Assembly (NCBI RefSeq): GCF_042682685.1
Contig: NZ_JBHUHX010000002.1
Coordinates: forward strand, 43,762 to 107,761
Length of the DNA: 64,000 nt
Source of the DNA: Imhoffiella fuscus
GTDB lineage: Bacteria > Pseudomonadota > Gammaproteobacteria > Chromatiales > Chromatiaceae
Direction of reading: 5' to 3'
Part shown: positions 33,345-41,480 of the stretch, one piece after another
Layout: every line of letters begins with the position of its first letter
Numbering within the stretch: the first letter of the stretch is position 1
Translations under genes and position numbers: made by a program
The notes under the pieces: generated by a model
What the model saw: the letters and a program-made list of their open reading frames with translations, nothing else
Databases searched by the model: none
What the model was told of the DNA's origin: nothing

Positions 33345-35441
33345 GTGATACCCACCCCAATCGTTAAACAGTTCCAGTTCGGAAACCAGACAGTCAAGCT
33401 GGAAACTGGCGAGATCGCTCGCCAGGCCGATGGTGCTGTCATGGTCAACATGGACGACACCGTGGTCTTGGTCACAGTGGTCGTCAATAAGAGCCCTGGC
33501 GTGGAGAGAGACTTCTTCCCTCTGACGGTCGACTATCAGGAGAAGACCTACGCTGCAGGTCGAATCCCGGGCGGCTTCTTCCGTCGCGAGGGGCGTCCGA
33601 GCGAGAGCGAGATTCTGACCGCGCGTCTCATCGATCGTCCGATTCGCCCGCTGTTTGCCGACGGTTTTACCAACGAGGTTCAGATCATCGCGACGGTCAA
33701 GTCGTTGAACCCGGCGGTCAATCCTGAGGTTCCGGCCCTGATCGGCGCCTCTGCGGCCCTCGCCATCGCGGGTGTGCCATTCAATGGCCCCATCGGTGCC
33801 GCGCGCGTCGGCTACAAGGACGGCGAGTATCTGTTGAATCCGCCCGTCATCGGACTCAATCCCGATTCGGACCTTGATCTGGTCGTCGCCGGTACCGACA
33901 AGGCGGTGCTCATGGTCGAGTCCGAGGCGCGGGGGCTGTCCGAAGAGGTGATGCTGGGGGCCGTGCTGTTCGGTCACGAGCAGATGCAGGTGGTCATCGA
34001 GGCCATCCGCGAGCTGGCAGCCGAGGTTGGCAAGCCGCAGATCGACTGGACGCCGTCCCTGGTTTCGCCGGAATTGGCGGATGCGGTTGCCAATGCCTGC
34101 GGCGAGCAGATTGCGGCGGCCTACCGCATCAAGGAGAAGCAGGAGCGCTACAACGCGCTTACCGCAGTGCGCACCGCCGCTAAGGAGCAGCTCTGCGGCG
34201 AGGAATCGTCCTGGAGCGAGATGGCGGTCAAGGGTGCGATCGAGGCGTTGGAAAGCAAGATCGTGCGAGGTTCCATCCTCGCCGGCAATCCGCGTATCGA
34301 CGGACGCGACAACAAGACCGTGCGTCCCATCACCATCCGCGCCGGCGTGCTGCCGCGTACCCACGGTTCGTCGCTTTTCACGCGTGGCGAGACTCAGGCG
34401 ATGGTCATCACCACCCTGGGGACCGAGCGTGACTCGCAGATCATCGACGCGCTCGATGGCGAGCGGCGCGAGCATTTCATGCTGCACTACAACTTCCCGC
34501 CCTTCTGCGTTGGTGAGTTGGGTCGGGTCGGTAGCCCCAAGCGTCGCGAGATCGGCCACGGTCGTTTGGCGAAGCGCGGCGTTCTGGCCGTGATGCCGAG
34601 CATCGAGGAATTCCCCTATTCTGTGCGTGTGGTCTCCGAGATCACCGAGTCGAACGGTTCCAGCTCGATGGCCAGCGTCTGCGGCACCAGTCTGGCGCTG
34701 ATGGATGCCGGCGTGCCCATCAAGGCACCGGTCGCGGGCGTCGCCATGGGCTTGATCAAGGAAGACGAGGAGTTCGCCGTCCTGACCGACATCATGGGCG
34801 ACGAGGATCATCTCGGCGACATGGACTTCAAGGTCGCGGGTACCGCCGAGGGCATCAATGCCCTGCAGATGGATATCAAGATCGAGGGGATCACCAAGGA
34901 GATCATGGAGATCGCTCTGGCTCAGGCCAAGGAAGGGCGTCTGCACATCCTCGGCGAGATGAGCAAGGTGATGTCCTCGCATCGCTCCGAGATGTCCGAG
35001 CATGCGCCGCGCATCATCGAGTTCAAGATCCATCCCGAGAAGATCCGCGACGTCATCGGCAAGGGTGGCTCGGTCATTCGCGCCATCACCGAGGAGACCG
35101 GCGCTACCATCGACATCAACGACGATGGTGTGATCAAGATCTTCTCGGTCGAGAAGGCCGCGGGCGAAGAGGCCAAGAAGCGCATTCGTCTCATCACCGC
35201 AGACGTCGAGGTCGGCAAGGTCTACGAGGGTAAGGTCGCGCGCCTGATGGATTTCGGCGCTTTCGTCACCATCCTGCCCGGTCGCGACGGTCTGGTTCAC
35301 ATTTCCCAGATCTGCGAGGAGCGCGTTCAGTCCGTCAGCGATAAGCTGAGCGAAGGCGATGCCGTTCGCGTCAAGGTTCTGGAAGTCGACAAGCAGGGCC
35401 GCATCCGTCTCAGCATGAAGGCGGTCGAGCCTGGCGAGTGA
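33345..35441 (+). CDS. pnp: Polynucleotide phosphorylase
   Basis: PNPase degrades RNA 3' to 5' by phosphorolysis and is the core of the degradosome. The 698-residue protein has two RNase PH-like domains (first: AGRIPGGFFRREGRPSESE near residue 78; second: RTHGSSLFTRGETQ and FCVGELGRVGSPKRREIGHG), then KH (KIRDVIGKGGSVIRAITEETG) and S1 (GKVARLMDFGAFVTILPGRDG) domains. The start codon is GTG (rare starts are common for pnp) with a GAGGATT ribosome site. Confidence 0.98.
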   Translation: MIPTPIVKQFQFGNQTVKLETGEIARQADGAVMVNMDDTVVLVTVVVNKSPGVERDFFPLTVDYQEKTYAAGRIPGGFFRREGRPSESEILTARLIDRPIRPLFADGFTNEVQIIATVKSLNPAVNPEVPALIGASAALAIAGVPFNGPIGAARVGYKDGEYLLNPPVIGLNPDSDLDLVVAGTDKAVLMVESEARGLSEEVMLGAVLFGHEQMQVVIEAIRELAAEVGKPQIDWTPSLVSPELADAVANACGEQIAAAYRIKEKQERYNALTAVRTAAKEQLCGEESSWSEMAVKGAIEALESKIVRGSILAGNPRIDGRDNKTVRPITIRAGVLPRTHGSSLFTRGETQAMVITTLGTERDSQIIDALDGERREHFMLHYNFPPFCVGELGRVGSPKRREIGHGRLAKRGVLAVMPSIEEFPYSVRVVSEITESNGSSSMASVCGTSLALMDAGVPIKAPVAGVAMGLIKEDEEFAVLTDIMGDEDHLGDMDFKVAGTAEGINALQMDIKIEGITKEIMEIALAQAKEGRLHILGEMSKVMSSHRSEMSEHAPRIIEFKIHPEKIRDVIGKGGSVIRAITEETGATIDINDDGVIKIFSVEKAAGEEAKKRIRLITADVEVGKVYEGKVARLMDFGAFVTILPGRDGLVHISQICEERVQSVSDKLSEGDAVRVKVLEVDKQGRIRLSMKAVEPGE

Positions 35442-35469
35442 CACCATCCGGCGACATCGCTAAGCACTG

Positions 35470-35495
35470 AAAAAGGGGCCGGAAGGCCCCTTTTT
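35470..35495. terminator. Bidirectional terminator after pnp
   Basis: AAAAAGGGGCC-GGAA-GGCCCCTTTTT forms a 6-bp GC stem flanked by A5 and T5, 29 bases after the pnp stop. It also faces the convergent ureohydrolase gene. Confidence 0.9.
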
Positions 35496-35522
35496 CATGT
35501 CTGCGTTTGATGGGACGTCTGT

Positions 35523-36626
35523 CTACGAAGGGAGTGCGGTGAGGCGGGTTGTCTGGGCGCGATGTTTCATCGGTGTTTGTGCGCAAGGCGTTGCAGCTTC
35601 GCTTTCGACAAGCCGGCAATAGGGGACGTCGGTTTTTCTCAAAGGTGGCGTCTCTGGCCCAGCCGGGCTGCGGATGGATCGTTCCGTTCGTATCCGCTGT
35701 GGGGTCTCAGGTTGCGGTTCTTTTCCGGTCAAGGTCAGCAGACACTTAAGTAGCGCGTCTTCCACGGACCGATCTCCCTGATGCGGAAACGTTTCCATCA
35801 GGTCGGCGCCGATGACGCGGCAATTGTCGTTCAGCCATCGACAGCAGATGTGTAGTGCCTCAAGGGACAGCCCTCCCGGTTCGGGGCAAGCGACGTTGGG
35901 GGCAAATGCGGGGTCTAGGACGTCGGCGTCGAGGCTCACATAGATCGTCTCTCCCTTGAGTGGGGCAAGGCACTGTGTGAGCAATGAGGTGGACGTGTAG
36001 GCGGGGATGCTGGCGAAACGTGGCGTCTCCGGATAGTTCAACTGAGTCGCTATGCTGCGTCCGCCGACGTTGACGGCGCATCTGGCCCATTTGCGTTTGA
36101 GTATTTCGCCGACAAAACCGCCGTTATGCAGTCGATCGTCTTCGGTGCAATTGCGTCCGAGATCGAAGTGGGCGTCGAAATAGACATAAACGGGGCGTTC
36201 GGTTTCGTCGCGGGCGCTGCCGAGTAGTCCGGCAAGGCTTGCTGTGTGATCGCATCCAATGATGATGGGCAGTCCGCCGCTGTTCACGACCGTCGCTGCC
36301 GTGTCGGCGATTTCGATCATGGCCTCCGACGGATCGGTCGAGGTCACGGAGCCAAGGTCGTAGAGCCCTTGATACGCGCCTGCCGCTCCCGTTTTCTCGC
36401 GCAGTAAGCTGGCCGCCCCCGGGTTGGGACGGCCGTATCGACGATCGATCTCCAGGTCGCATCCCAAGAAGGCGACATCGCCATTCAGCGCGACCTGTGA
36501 AAATAACTGTGTGTCGACAGCCATCGCCCCAGCGAAGCCTGGGTCTGAACTGGTTTTTGTCTTCGGTCGTGGTTCGTCAGTCTTGTGCTGAAAAAAATCC
36601 GTCCGAGCACTCACTATGCTGACCAT
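35523..36626 (-). CDS. Arginase/agmatinase-family ureohydrolase
   Basis: This 367-residue protein has the ureohydrolase binuclear-metal signature in order: His in IIIGCDHTAS near residue 129, DAHFD near 153 and SLDADVLDPAF near 232. The usual GGDHS is GCDHT. The family includes arginase, agmatinase, guanidinobutyrase and formimidoylglutamase, and substrate loops do not allow a firm choice. A C-terminal extension of about 60 residues, rich in Arg, Pro and Thr, follows the catalytic core (after LLKCLLTLTG). The start at 36626 is supported by GAGGAAG; an in-frame ATG at 36692 lacks one. No arginine or polyamine gene is adjacent. Confidence 0.83.
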   Translation of the reverse strand: MVSIVSARTDFFQHKTDEPRPKTKTSSDPGFAGAMAVDTQLFSQVALNGDVAFLGCDLEIDRRYGRPNPGAASLLREKTGAAGAYQGLYDLGSVTSTDPSEAMIEIADTAATVVNSGGLPIIIGCDHTASLAGLLGSARDETERPVYVYFDAHFDLGRNCTEDDRLHNGGFVGEILKRKWARCAVNVGGRSIATQLNYPETPRFASIPAYTSTSLLTQCLAPLKGETIYVSLDADVLDPAFAPNVACPEPGGLSLEALHICCRWLNDNCRVIGADLMETFPHQGDRSVEDALLKCLLTLTGKEPQPETPQRIRTERSIRSPAGPETPPLRKTDVPYCRLVESEAATPCAQTPMKHRAQTTRLTALPS

Positions 36627-37079
36627 TACATTCACTTCCTCTGCTGCCGGGAATCGGTTGCCGTGCTCCATGCCTCGCGCATTGATGGGCAAGGGCCTGA
36701 AACTTTACGGCATGAATCCGCGAGATTCGCGGTTCTTTTTGCAAGATGAAGGCCAATAGCCGGGCTGTCGGTCTTTTCGTTTCCCGTTCAGGTCGATAGC
36801 CGAGCTTGGGCGTCGTCTGCGGCTCTCGGGGGGGTGCCAATTATTTGGCGTCCTGTTGCCCGGAGTCTGAGGGTAAAGGGGCGGTTCGCCAACGAATCGA
36901 CGTCTTTTCCTTTTGTGCGGGGTGGTGGTGAGGGGGGGCGGTCCAGCCAGTGGTGTTGGCCGTTTTGCCGTGGTGAGATGTCAGCCGAGGCCGAGCGGAG
37001 ATAGGCGCGAATGTCTTCGCGCCGAGACCTGTCGTTACGCAGGAATCATCAAGAGTCCGTTACGGGATAATCCTGCGTC
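36627..37079. other. Gene-free stretch with two stem-loops
   Basis: No supported gene lies in these 453 bp. Open frames here lack ribosome sites and recognisable domains. It contains an 8-bp perfect stem GGCGCGAA/TTCGCGCC (37004-37023) and an 8-bp stem ACGCAGGA/TCCTGCGT (37037-37078), the second ending just past the stop of the 61-residue membrane protein. Neither has a T-run. Confidence 0.5.
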
Positions 37080-37265
37080 TCAGCGCACGGCCATGATGAG
37101 CGCGACGACCAGCAACACGACGGCTCCGAGCGGCAGGATGGCGGCGGGCCAGTCTCCGCGCTGGGCCTTGGGGCCATGTTCCTGCCAGTGTTTGTAGACC
37201 GGCCAGAGATAGAACAGCATGAGGCCCAGCACGATGGCTGCGCTGATCTTGAGAAAGAGTTCCAT
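37080..37265 (-). CDS. Small two-helix membrane protein, function unknown
   Basis: This 61-residue protein consists of two hydrophobic helices (residues about 4-21 and 41-59) joined by a polar loop (KHWQEHGPKAQRGDW). The ATG is preceded by GGAGGTCTC, a strong ribosome site, so it is very likely translated. I do not recognise a family. It is downstream of the YccA-like gene on the same strand but beyond that gene's terminator. Confidence 0.65.
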   Translation of the reverse strand: MELFLKISAAIVLGLMLFYLWPVYKHWQEHGPKAQRGDWPAAILPLGAVVLLVVALIMAVR

Positions 37266-37299
37266 GAGACCTCCAGCTCCGGTGAGGGGCGCTTCATAG

Positions 37300-37323
37300 A
37301 AAACCCCGGCATGCGCCGGGGCT
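37300..37323 (-). terminator. Intrinsic terminator of the Bax-inhibitor-1-like gene
   Basis: On the minus strand a 7-bp stem CCCCGGC/GCCGGGG is followed by TTTTCT. It lies 29 bases past the YccA-like stop and before the start of the small membrane protein. Confidence 0.7.
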
Positions 37324-37352
37324 CTCCGCAGTCAGGATGACGAGACGGTGTC

Positions 37353-38021
37353 TCAGTCGTCGCTCATAATGCCGAGAATCTGCAACAGGCTGATGAAGAT
37401 GTTGAAGATACTCAGGTAGATGCCATAGGTCGCGAGGATGTAGTTGGTTTCCTCGCCGCGTGCAATGCGGCTGGTATCGAAGAGGATGAAGCCGCTCATC
37501 AGCAGGATGATCGCCGAGGAGATGGCCAGGGCGAGCGCAGGCATCTGCAGGAAGATGTTGGCGATGACCGCGATCATGACGACCATCATGCCGGCGAAGA
37601 TGAAGCCGCCCATGAAGCTGAAGTCACGCTTGCTGGTCAGTGCGTAACCCGAAAGCCCCAGGAAGATGGTCGCGGTGCCGGCGAAGGCGAGGCCGACGAT
37701 CTGCGGGCCGTTGGGGAGCGCCAGATAGATGCTGAGAATGGCGCCCAGTCCGAAGCCCAGCAGGCCGGTGATGAGGAAGATGACACCGATGCCGGCGGCC
37801 GAATTGGCCGTTCTCGGAAGGACGAAGATGCCGAGCACCATCGAGATGATGACGGATGCCATGTAGGTCCAGGGCGGAACCGCGAGGAAGAGCGACAGCA
37901 TGGCGGTCAGGGCACTGAAGCCGAGCGTAGCCGCCAGCAGCATGTAGGTGTTTTTAAGTACCTTGTTGGTCGAGACCGCAGACTCTGAAGTCTTGACGAC
38001 TGAAATACCCGGATTGGCCAT
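37353..38021 (-). CDS. Bax inhibitor-1/YccA family membrane protein
   Basis: This 222-residue protein has seven transmembrane helices starting near residue 27 and the family features KVLKNTYMLLAATLGFSA, GLAFAGTATIFLGLSGYA and FDTSRIARGEETNYILATYGIYLSIFNIF, the last containing the conserved acidic C-terminal region. In E. coli, YccA is a substrate and modulator of FtsH. The present window also encodes FtsH, but the two are 16 kb apart. A role in membrane-protein stress or ion leak is possible. Confidence 0.92.
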   Translation of the reverse strand: MANPGISVVKTSESAVSTNKVLKNTYMLLAATLGFSALTAMLSLFLAVPPWTYMASVIISMVLGIFVLPRTANSAAGIGVIFLITGLLGFGLGAILSIYLALPNGPQIVGLAFAGTATIFLGLSGYALTSKRDFSFMGGFIFAGMMVVMIAVIANIFLQMPALALAISSAIILLMSGFILFDTSRIARGEETNYILATYGIYLSIFNIFISLLQILGIMSDD

Positions 38022-38242
38022 ATCGAAGTTTCACTCCTGTTTTCTATCGGTATTGTGAATTGCGTTGGTGCTTTCGGCCATTATGACCTGGTCCAGCAAC
38101 CCGAGTTCCGAAGGATACCCGACGTTTCCAGTCCATGGAAATGATGTCGGGCTTTGGTAAAGTCGGCGCTTGATGTATCCTTGTCCGCCCGCAGATTAGG
38201 GCAGCGCCAAATGTGTTGCTTTAGCGGGATCCATCCAAAACC

Positions 38243-38330
38243 GGAGAGGTGGCTGAGCGGTCGAAAGCGGCGGTCTTGAAAACCGTTGACTCGCAAGGGT
38301 CCGGGGGTTCGAATCCCTCCCTCTCCGCCA
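38243..38330 (+). tRNA. tRNA-Ser (anticodon UGA)
   Basis: This is an 88-nt class II tRNA. The acceptor stem GGAGAGG pairs with CCTCTCC, then G73 and an encoded CCA. The anticodon loop CTTGAAA gives anticodon TGA. A long variable arm (around GACTCGCAAGGGTC) and GGTTCGAATCC T-arm are present. Confidence 0.96.
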
Positions 38331-38569
38331 AGCATATCGGCGCCGTGCAGGCCTTTCCCCAGGCTGTTCGCTGAACGCGTGACCCGAGTTGGACATGGCG
38401 CGCGCTCGGTTCCGGGTCCGTCTCGCTTCCATGTTGGGGCGTTTTCGCCTTCTCGGTCCATGTCTTTCTCTGTATTCACTTCCGCCCTGTTTTCGTCGCT
38501 TCTCAGACTGGCAGTCGAAGATCTGTCTTGGGTGCGGCTCGATCGTCCTTCATGGGCGTCGGACGGCTG

Positions 38570-40390
38570 ATGGACTCCGACCCGAAGGCATTTCTCAAGC
38601 GATTGCCGACCGCTCCAGGCGTCTATCGGATGCTCGACGCGAGCGGAACGGTGCTCTATGTCGGCAAGGCGAAGAACCTAAAGCGACGAGTCAGCAGCTA
38701 TTTCGGGCGTTCACTGAGCACGCGCATCCAGTTGATGGTGAGCCAGATCGCCGATATCGAGGTGACTGTGACGCGCACCGAGGGTGAGGCGCTGCTGCTC
38801 GAAAGCAATCTCATCAAGTCGCTGCTGCCGCGTTTCAATGTCCTGCTGCGTGACGACAAGAGCTATCCCTACATCCTCTTGACGGTACAGGACGACTTCC
38901 CGCGTTTGACCTTCTACCGTGGGCCGCGCAAGGGTGCGGGGCGCTTCTTCGGTCCCTATCCGAGTTCCTGGGCGGTACGCGAGACGCTGCAGTTGATGCA
39001 GAAGCTGTTTCCGGTCCGTCAGTGCGAGGATGGCTTCTTCCGCAATCGCTCACGTCCCTGCCTGCAGTATCAGATCAAGCGGTGCAGCGGCCCCTGTGTC
39101 GGTTTGGTCACGCCCGAGGAGTATGCGCAGGACGTGGCGCGCACCATCAAGTTTCTGGATGGGCGGACCAGTGAGGTGCTGGAGGAGTTGGCCGGCGCGA
39201 TGGATGCGGCGGCGGAGCGCTTGGAGTTCGAGCGCGCAGCGGTATTGCGCGACCAGATCGCGACCCTGAATCGGATTCGCGAGCGTCAGTATGTGAACGG
39301 GGAGGGCGGCGATCTGGATATCGTGGCGTGTGCCCAGGAGGCGGGGCTGAACTGCGTTCAGGTCTTCTTCATTCGCGGCGGGCGCAATCTGGGCAACAAG
39401 GCATTCTTTCCTCTGGCCCCGGAGGGCACCGAGGCCGCCGGCCTTCTTGCGGGCTTTCTCGCCCAGTTCTATGCCGAGAAGGCGATTCCCTCGGAACTCA
39501 TCCTGAGTGTCGAGCCGGAGGATGCCGGGCTGCTGGAAGATGCCTTTTCGGAGCGTGCCGGGCGACGGGTGCATTTTCGCACCAATGTGCGTGGCGAGCG
39601 GGCGCGCTGGCTCGAAATGGCCCTCGGCAATGCCCTGGTCGCGCTCAAGTCGCGGTTGGGCAGTCAGGCGGGCTACGCACGACGCCTGGAGGCGTTGATG
39701 GATGCGCTCGACCTGGACGAGCTGCCCGAACGCATGGAATGCTTCGATATCAGTCACACTCAGGGCGAGCGAACGGTGGCCTCCTGTGTGGTCTTCAATG
39801 GGGAGGGGCCGCTCAAGTCCGATTACCGTCGGTTCAATATCGAGGGCATCGTGCCGGGAGACGATTACGCAGCGATGCATCAGGCGCTGACGCGCCGATA
39901 CACCCGTGTCAGGCAGGGCGAGTATCCGTTGCCGGATGTCGTCTTTATCGACGGCGGACGTGGCCAACTCCATGCCGCAGAGGCCGCGATCGCCGAGGTG
40001 GGCGTCTCGAATTTGCGGCTCGTTGGTGTTTCCAAGGGGCCCGACAGACGTCCGGGAACCGAGCAGCTTTGGTTGTTGGGGCAGGACTTGCCCGTTATAC
40101 TGCCGGGCGATTCGCCGGCCATGCATTTGATCGAGCAGATCCGCGACGAAGCCCATCGTTTCGCGATTACTGGTCATCGCCAGCGTCGCGCTCAAGCCCG
40201 GAAGACCTCAGTGCTGGAAGAGATTCCTGGTGTCGGCCCCAAGCGCCGTCAGCAGTTGCTGAAGTATTTCGGTGGTTTGCGTGGCCTGACTCGGGCCGGT
40301 GTCGAGGAGATCGCCGGTGTCGACGGGATCAGTCGACAGCTGGCCCAGCAGATCTACGATGCCTTTCACCACGATTCAGCAGGGTCCTGA
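38570..40390 (+). CDS. uvrC: UvrABC system protein C (excinuclease)
   Basis: UvrC makes both incisions in nucleotide excision repair. The 606-residue protein has an N-terminal GIY-YIG nuclease (GVYRMLDASGTVLYVGKAKNLKRR), a four-Cys segment (C-E-D, CLQYQIKRCSGPC) that binds [4Fe-4S] in studied UvrC, a UVR motif (AAERLEFERAAVLRDQIATL), an RNase H-like nuclease (ECFDISHTQGERTVAS, FIDGGRGQL) and a C-terminal helix-hairpin-helix pair. The start at 38570 fits the family N-terminus; in-frame ATG codons at 38528 and 38552 are alternatives. It is followed after 3 bp by pgsA, as in many gammaproteobacteria. Confidence 0.97.
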   Translation: MDSDPKAFLKRLPTAPGVYRMLDASGTVLYVGKAKNLKRRVSSYFGRSLSTRIQLMVSQIADIEVTVTRTEGEALLLESNLIKSLLPRFNVLLRDDKSYPYILLTVQDDFPRLTFYRGPRKGAGRFFGPYPSSWAVRETLQLMQKLFPVRQCEDGFFRNRSRPCLQYQIKRCSGPCVGLVTPEEYAQDVARTIKFLDGRTSEVLEELAGAMDAAAERLEFERAAVLRDQIATLNRIRERQYVNGEGGDLDIVACAQEAGLNCVQVFFIRGGRNLGNKAFFPLAPEGTEAAGLLAGFLAQFYAEKAIPSELILSVEPEDAGLLEDAFSERAGRRVHFRTNVRGERARWLEMALGNALVALKSRLGSQAGYARRLEALMDALDLDELPERMECFDISHTQGERTVASCVVFNGEGPLKSDYRRFNIEGIVPGDDYAAMHQALTRRYTRVRQGEYPLPDVVFIDGGRGQLHAAEAAIAEVGVSNLRLVGVSKGPDRRPGTEQLWLLGQDLPVILPGDSPAMHLIEQIRDEAHRFAITGHRQRRAQARKTSVLEEIPGVGPKRRQQLLKYFGGLRGLTRAGVEEIAGVDGISRQLAQQIYDAFHHDSAGS

Positions 40391-40393
40391 GCA

Positions 40394-40981
40394 ATGTGGA
40401 ATCTTCCGAATATTCTGACGATGCTCCGGATCGTTCTGATTCCGATCTTCGTGGCCGTTTTCTACATTGAGGAGCCCTGGGCTCCCTATGCGGCGGCGGC
40501 GGTGTTTGGGGCGGCGGCCCTCACGGATTGGCTCGACGGCTATCTGGCACGGCGCTGGGAGCAGACCTCGCCGCTGGGGGCCTTCCTCGACCCGGTCGCG
40601 GACAAGCTGATGGTCGCCGTGTCTCTCGTGGTGGTCTTGCAGGCCGATCCGCGAATCCTGCTCGCCTTGCCTGTGATCGTCATCATCGGTCGCGAGATCA
40701 CGGTTTCGGCCTTGCGCGAATGGATGGCCGAGATCGGCGCCCGTGCGGCGGTGGCTGTCTCGACTCTAGGTAAGGTGAAGACGACGGCCCAGATGGTTTC
40801 GATCGTGCTGTTGATTCTGCGAGATTCGATCTTCGGGCCCTGGGTCTATGATCTTGGCATTCTGCTGGTCTATATCGCGGCGATTCTGACGCTCTGGTCG
40901 ATGGTGGTCTATCTCATGGCGGCTTGGCCCAGCCTGTCCGGCAAGGTGCCTATAAAGGGTGGCGAAAAAAAATCTGCGTGA
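40394..40981 (+). CDS. pgsA: CDP-diacylglycerol-glycerol-3-phosphate 3-phosphatidyltransferase
   Basis: PgsA makes phosphatidylglycerol phosphate in the inner membrane. The 195-residue product starts MWNLPNILTMLRI, carries the CDP-alcohol phosphotransferase motif D-G-x2-A-R-x8-G-x3-D-x3-D (TDWLDGYLARRWEQTSPLG, then DPVADK) near residues 42-70, and has about five transmembrane helices. It lies 3 bp after uvrC. Confidence 0.96.
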   Translation: MWNLPNILTMLRIVLIPIFVAVFYIEEPWAPYAAAAVFGAAALTDWLDGYLARRWEQTSPLGAFLDPVADKLMVAVSLVVVLQADPRILLALPVIVIIGREITVSALREWMAEIGARAAVAVSTLGKVKTTAQMVSIVLLILRDSIFGPWVYDLGILLVYIAAILTLWSMVVYLMAAWPSLSGKVPIKGGEKKSA

Positions 40982-40984
40982 GGC

Positions 40985-41012
40985 TTGACGAGAGTCGAAA
41001 ATCATATAAAAT
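40985..41012 (+). promoter_or_regulatory. Promoter of the tRNA-Gly pair
   Basis: TTGACG and TAAAAT are separated by 16 bp, ending 13 bp before the first tRNA-Gly. A GC-rich stretch follows the -10 (GCGCAGC), as is usual for stringently controlled stable-RNA promoters. Confidence 0.7.
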
Positions 41013-41025
41013 GCGCAGCTCTCAA

Positions 41026-41101
<76 letters not shown>

Positions 41102-41159
41102 ATTTCGTTGGGATGTCAGTTTGGCTGGCTTTCTGGCTATAGTAGTAAGTTAAGTCCCT

Positions 41160-41235
<76 letters not shown>

Positions 41236-41241
41236 AATCCT

Positions 41242-41271
41242 AAAAAAGGCGACCTCAAGGTCGCCTTTTTT
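41242..41271 (+). terminator. Intrinsic terminator of the tRNA-Gly pair
   Basis: AAAAAAGGCGACC-TCAA-GGTCGCCTTTTTT is a 7-bp GC stem with A6/T6 flanks, located 7 bases past the second tRNA. The symmetry allows action on either strand. Confidence 0.92.
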
Positions 41272-41480
41272 GTGTCTGTGATTTGTTCATCTGTGGTTCC
41301 TCCGGTTTGGTCATGGTCGCGCGACGTCCCTCTCGACGCCCTCTGGCATGCTGTTTGGGAGCGGATCTGCACCCGTCGAGGCCGTCTTGTATGCTTTCGT
41401 CGGGCTTAACCAACTGTCATACTGGGTTCTTACCGGGGGTCTTTCGACTCACTCAGCATTTCAGTAGATCCAGATTGGTT

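Noticed and set aside
33339..35447. A 702-codon open frame on the minus strand opposite pnp
   Set aside because: It mirrors the pnp frame, a common artefact of GC-rich coding sequence. It has low-complexity His/Asp/Leu-rich content and no domain, and pnp is certain.
36913..37197. Plus-strand 94-codon open frame
   Set aside because: It overlaps the small membrane protein gene on the other strand, lacks a ribosome site and domain, and has a skewed composition.
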